DNA of 6,999 bases from Nitrospirota bacterium (GTDB taxonomy: Bacteria > Nitrospirota > Nitrospiria > Nitrospirales > UBA8639): NCBI GenBank assembly GCA_029865515.1, contig JAOUGQ010000151.1:1-6999 (forward strand). Direction: 5' to 3'. The translations under genes were made by a program, and so were the position numbers. This document shows, in pieces, positions 5,879 through 6,999 of this stretch. Each line of letters starts with the position of its first letter. Within the stretch, counting starts at the first letter, position 1. The notes beneath the pieces were generated by a model. The model did no database searches. It saw nothing but the letters and a program-made list of their open reading frames with translations, and was not told the origin of the DNA.

Positions 5879-5908
5879 AGGCAGCGCCACACTCGTGTGG
5901 CGCTGCCT
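5879..5908 (-). terminator. Long perfect hairpin after the peroxiredoxin gene
   Basis: A 13-bp perfect stem (5879-5891 with 5896-5908, arm AGGCAGCGCCACA) closes a CTCG loop. It begins 22 bp beyond the peroxiredoxin stop on the minus strand and also faces the end of the duplicated CxxC gene. Neither side has a T-run (the minus side continues TCGAATCAAATAC), so it is either a non-canonical or bidirectional terminator, an mRNA 3'-end stabilising stem, or a dispersed repeat unit. Confidence 0.55.
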
Positions 5909-5930
5909 CAATATGATTGCAGGAATTCTC

Positions 5931-6566
5931 TTAGCGATTGGGTTGAGGGGTGTAGCGAAGATAGGGCTTCACCACCCGATGCCCTTTTGGAAAGAGAGCA
6001 GGTACTTCTGCATCTGTTACGGCAGGCGTAATGATGCAATCCTCTCCGTCTTTCCAATTCGCCGGTGTGGCGACTTTATATTTGGCCGTTAATTGAAGTG
6101 AGTCGATCACGCGGAGAATTTCGTTGAAATTCCTACCGGTCGATGCGGGATAGGTCAGGGTTAATTTGACTTTTTTATCTGGTCCGATCACGAATACGGA
6201 GCGCACGGTCATATTATCCAGCGCATTGGGATGAATCATGTCATAGAGGTTGGCGACTTTTCGTTCGGGGTCGGCAATAATGGGATAGCTCACCGTACAG
6301 TGTTGAGTCTCATTGATATCCTTGATCCACCCTTTATGGGAGTCGAGTGGATCCACACTGACGGCCAACACTTTGACGTTTCGTTTTTTGAATTCCTCCA
6401 TCATGTTGGCCATGGTTCCCAATTCTGTGGTGCACACAGGGGTATAATCCTTGGGGTGTGAAAAGAGAATACCCCATCCCTCACCCAGCCATTCATGAAA
6501 GTTCACAGTGCCTTGGGTCGTTTCTGCTGTAAAATTCGGTGCTACATCTCCAAGCCGTATTGCCAT
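5931..6566 (-). CDS. 1-Cys peroxiredoxin (Prx6/AhpC-TSA family)
   Basis: A 211-residue thiol peroxidase that reduces H2O2 and organic hydroperoxides in the cytoplasm. The active-site loop SHPKDYTPVCTTELG (36-50) holds peroxidatic Cys45 with Pro38, Thr42 and Glu48 as in Prx6; Arg122 in TVRSVFVIGPD should be the catalytic Arg. The long C-terminal extension with ATPANWKDGEDCIITPAV (166-183), FPKG and the VVKPYLRYTPQP ending is typical of Prx6 and excludes classic AhpC, whose resolving VCP motif is absent. Two further cysteines (C90, C177) are present; neither sits in a standard resolving context. The GxSxG lipase-like motif of PRDX6 is GEGWG here (28-32), lacking the Ser, so phospholipase activity by that route is not expected. 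ATG 6566 follows GGGAGAG (6574-6580) with 7 nt spacing. It is divergent from purE; a promoter and dyad lie upstream. Confidence 0.95.
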   Translation of the reverse strand: MAIRLGDVAPNFTAETTQGTVNFHEWLGEGWGILFSHPKDYTPVCTTELGTMANMMEEFKKRNVKVLAVSVDPLDSHKGWIKDINETQHCTVSYPIIADPERKVANLYDMIHPNALDNMTVRSVFVIGPDKKVKLTLTYPASTGRNFNEILRVIDSLQLTAKYKVATPANWKDGEDCIITPAVTDAEVPALFPKGHRVVKPYLRYTPQPNR

Positions 6567-6656
6567 AGGACTTCTCTCCCGTTATGAAAAAGTGAATAAT
6601 ACCTCTCTCACGTAGAAACCACCTGAAAAATGTTGGTGAACTCTACTGAGAATTTC

Positions 6657-6678
6657 TTGAAAATTTCAATCGAAATTT
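6657..6678. promoter_or_regulatory. AT-rich dyad, putative operator of the peroxiredoxin gene
   Basis: AAATTTC-AATC-GAAATTT (6661-6678) is a perfect 7-bp inverted repeat; it overlaps a second dyad TTGAA-AAT-TTCAA (6657-6669). On the minus strand it begins directly after the -10 element of the candidate peroxiredoxin promoter and would cover the start of transcription, the classic place for a repressor. It is not a recognisable Fur, PerR or OxyR consensus. AT-richness makes chance dyads more likely. Confidence 0.4.
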
Positions 6679-6708
6679 AGTTTAGGACAGTTCTCTTTCG
6701 ATGGTCAA
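6679..6708 (-). promoter_or_regulatory. Candidate sigma70-like promoter of the peroxiredoxin gene
   Basis: On the minus strand, TTGACC (-35, plus coordinates 6703-6708, five of six matches) and TAAACT (-10, 6679-6684, four of six) are 18 bp apart. Transcription would start near 6672, giving a leader of about 105 nt before ATG 6566. A TATTAT nearer the gene (6594-6599) lacks a matching -35. Confidence 0.4.
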
Positions 6709-6803
6709 CTTGGGTGAGAATGCGCTATCGTAAGGTGGTTTATTTTGGGAATTCTGCGTTTGCTGCTAATTTTTAAAAAAAAGAGGAAGGAGCAAGATTG
6801 ATT

Positions 6804-6999
6804 ATGGCTGAGTCATCATTGCGAGTAGCGATCATCATGGGAAGTAAATCCGATTGGGATACGATGCGGTTAGCCAGCGAGACTCTCAGCAAACTTCAGA
6901 TTACCCATGAAAGCCGGGTCCTGTCCGCGCATAGGGCTCCTGATGCCTTGGTGGAGTATATTGGCCAAGTGGAAGGTCGTGGGGTGCAGGTGTTTATCG
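6804..6999 (+). CDS. purE: 5-(carboxyamino)imidazole ribonucleotide mutase PurE, 3' truncated
   Basis: The first 65 residues of PurE, which converts N5-CAIR to CAIR in de novo purine synthesis, usually with PurK. The frame runs off the window. After a short leader, VAIIMGSKSDWDTM (8-21) is the family's N-terminal signature that binds the nucleotide phosphate, and ESRVLSAHRAP (36-46) carries the active-site His43, equivalent to His45 of E. coli PurE. This is the bacterial class I type as far as can be seen. ATG 6804 has AAGGAG (6787-6792) 11 nt upstream; TTG 6798 is in frame with only 5 nt spacing and is less likely. A purK gene just downstream would be expected but is out of view. Confidence 0.95.
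   Translation, partial: MAESSLRVAIIMGSKSDWDTMRLASETLSKLQITHESRVLSAHRAPDALVEYIGQVEGRGVQVFI

Noticed and set aside
5653..5892. 79-codon open frame on the minus strand
   Set aside because: Starts inside the long hairpin, has no ribosome site and lies beyond the putative peroxiredoxin terminator.
6745..6772. TTGGGA - 16 bp - TAATTT as a purE promoter
   Set aside because: The position is right but the -10 is poor; in AT-rich DNA such pairs are frequent.
1..6999. CRISPR array, tRNA/rRNA, insertion sequence, attachment site or defence system
   Set aside because: No regularly spaced direct repeats, tRNA-like folds, transposase or integrase motifs, or terminal inverted repeats with target duplications were seen on either strand.

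Overview
The window reads as ordinary chromosomal DNA from a Gram-negative-type bacterium of moderate GC (roughly half). No transposase, integrase, phage gene, CRISPR array, tRNA or rRNA is visible. The wording of several proteins (the EttA N-terminus, the SmpA/OmlA-like lipoprotein, the receiver and the XRE regulator) reminds me of Nitrospira / Nitrospirota. That is an impression from memory and inference only; no marker here proves it.

Layout. (a) 1-328: 3' end of a response-regulator receiver domain, cut by the window edge. (b) 419-889, minus: a small XRE-type helix-turn-helix regulator with an acidic linker and a helical C-terminal part. (c) 1206-1679, plus: an Ogt/MGMT-type methylated-DNA--cysteine S-methyltransferase, divergent from (b) across about 316 bp of non-coding DNA. 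(d) 1680-1934: a convergent intergenic zone with three hairpins. (e) 1935-2564, minus: a zinc-ribbon NUDIX hydrolase starting at GTG, with a good sigma70-like promoter. (f) 2817-5231, plus: the ABC-F translation factor EttA, followed after about 30 nt by a small two-helix membrane protein whose stop overlaps the start of a BamE/SmpA-like lipoprotein. This looks like one transcription unit. (g) 5318-5662, plus: a 114-residue cysteine-rich protein made of two copies of a C-x3-H...CxxC unit, with its own possible promoter. (h) 5663-5930: non-coding, ending in a 13-bp perfect hairpin. (i) 5931-6566, minus: a 1-Cys (Prx6-type) peroxiredoxin with a candidate promoter and an overlapping AT-rich dyad. 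(j) 6804-6999, plus: 5' end of purE, running off the window.

Functionally this is a housekeeping and stress-maintenance neighbourhood: alkylation repair (Ogt), nucleotide hydrolysis (NUDIX), peroxide removal (Prx), translation control linked to energy state (EttA) and purine synthesis (PurE). The genes switch strand often and are mostly single-gene units. The parts that are not textbook are the duplicated CxxC protein, the small membrane protein/lipoprotein pair behind ettA, and the putative operator of the peroxiredoxin gene. I do not see a convincing new multi-gene system.
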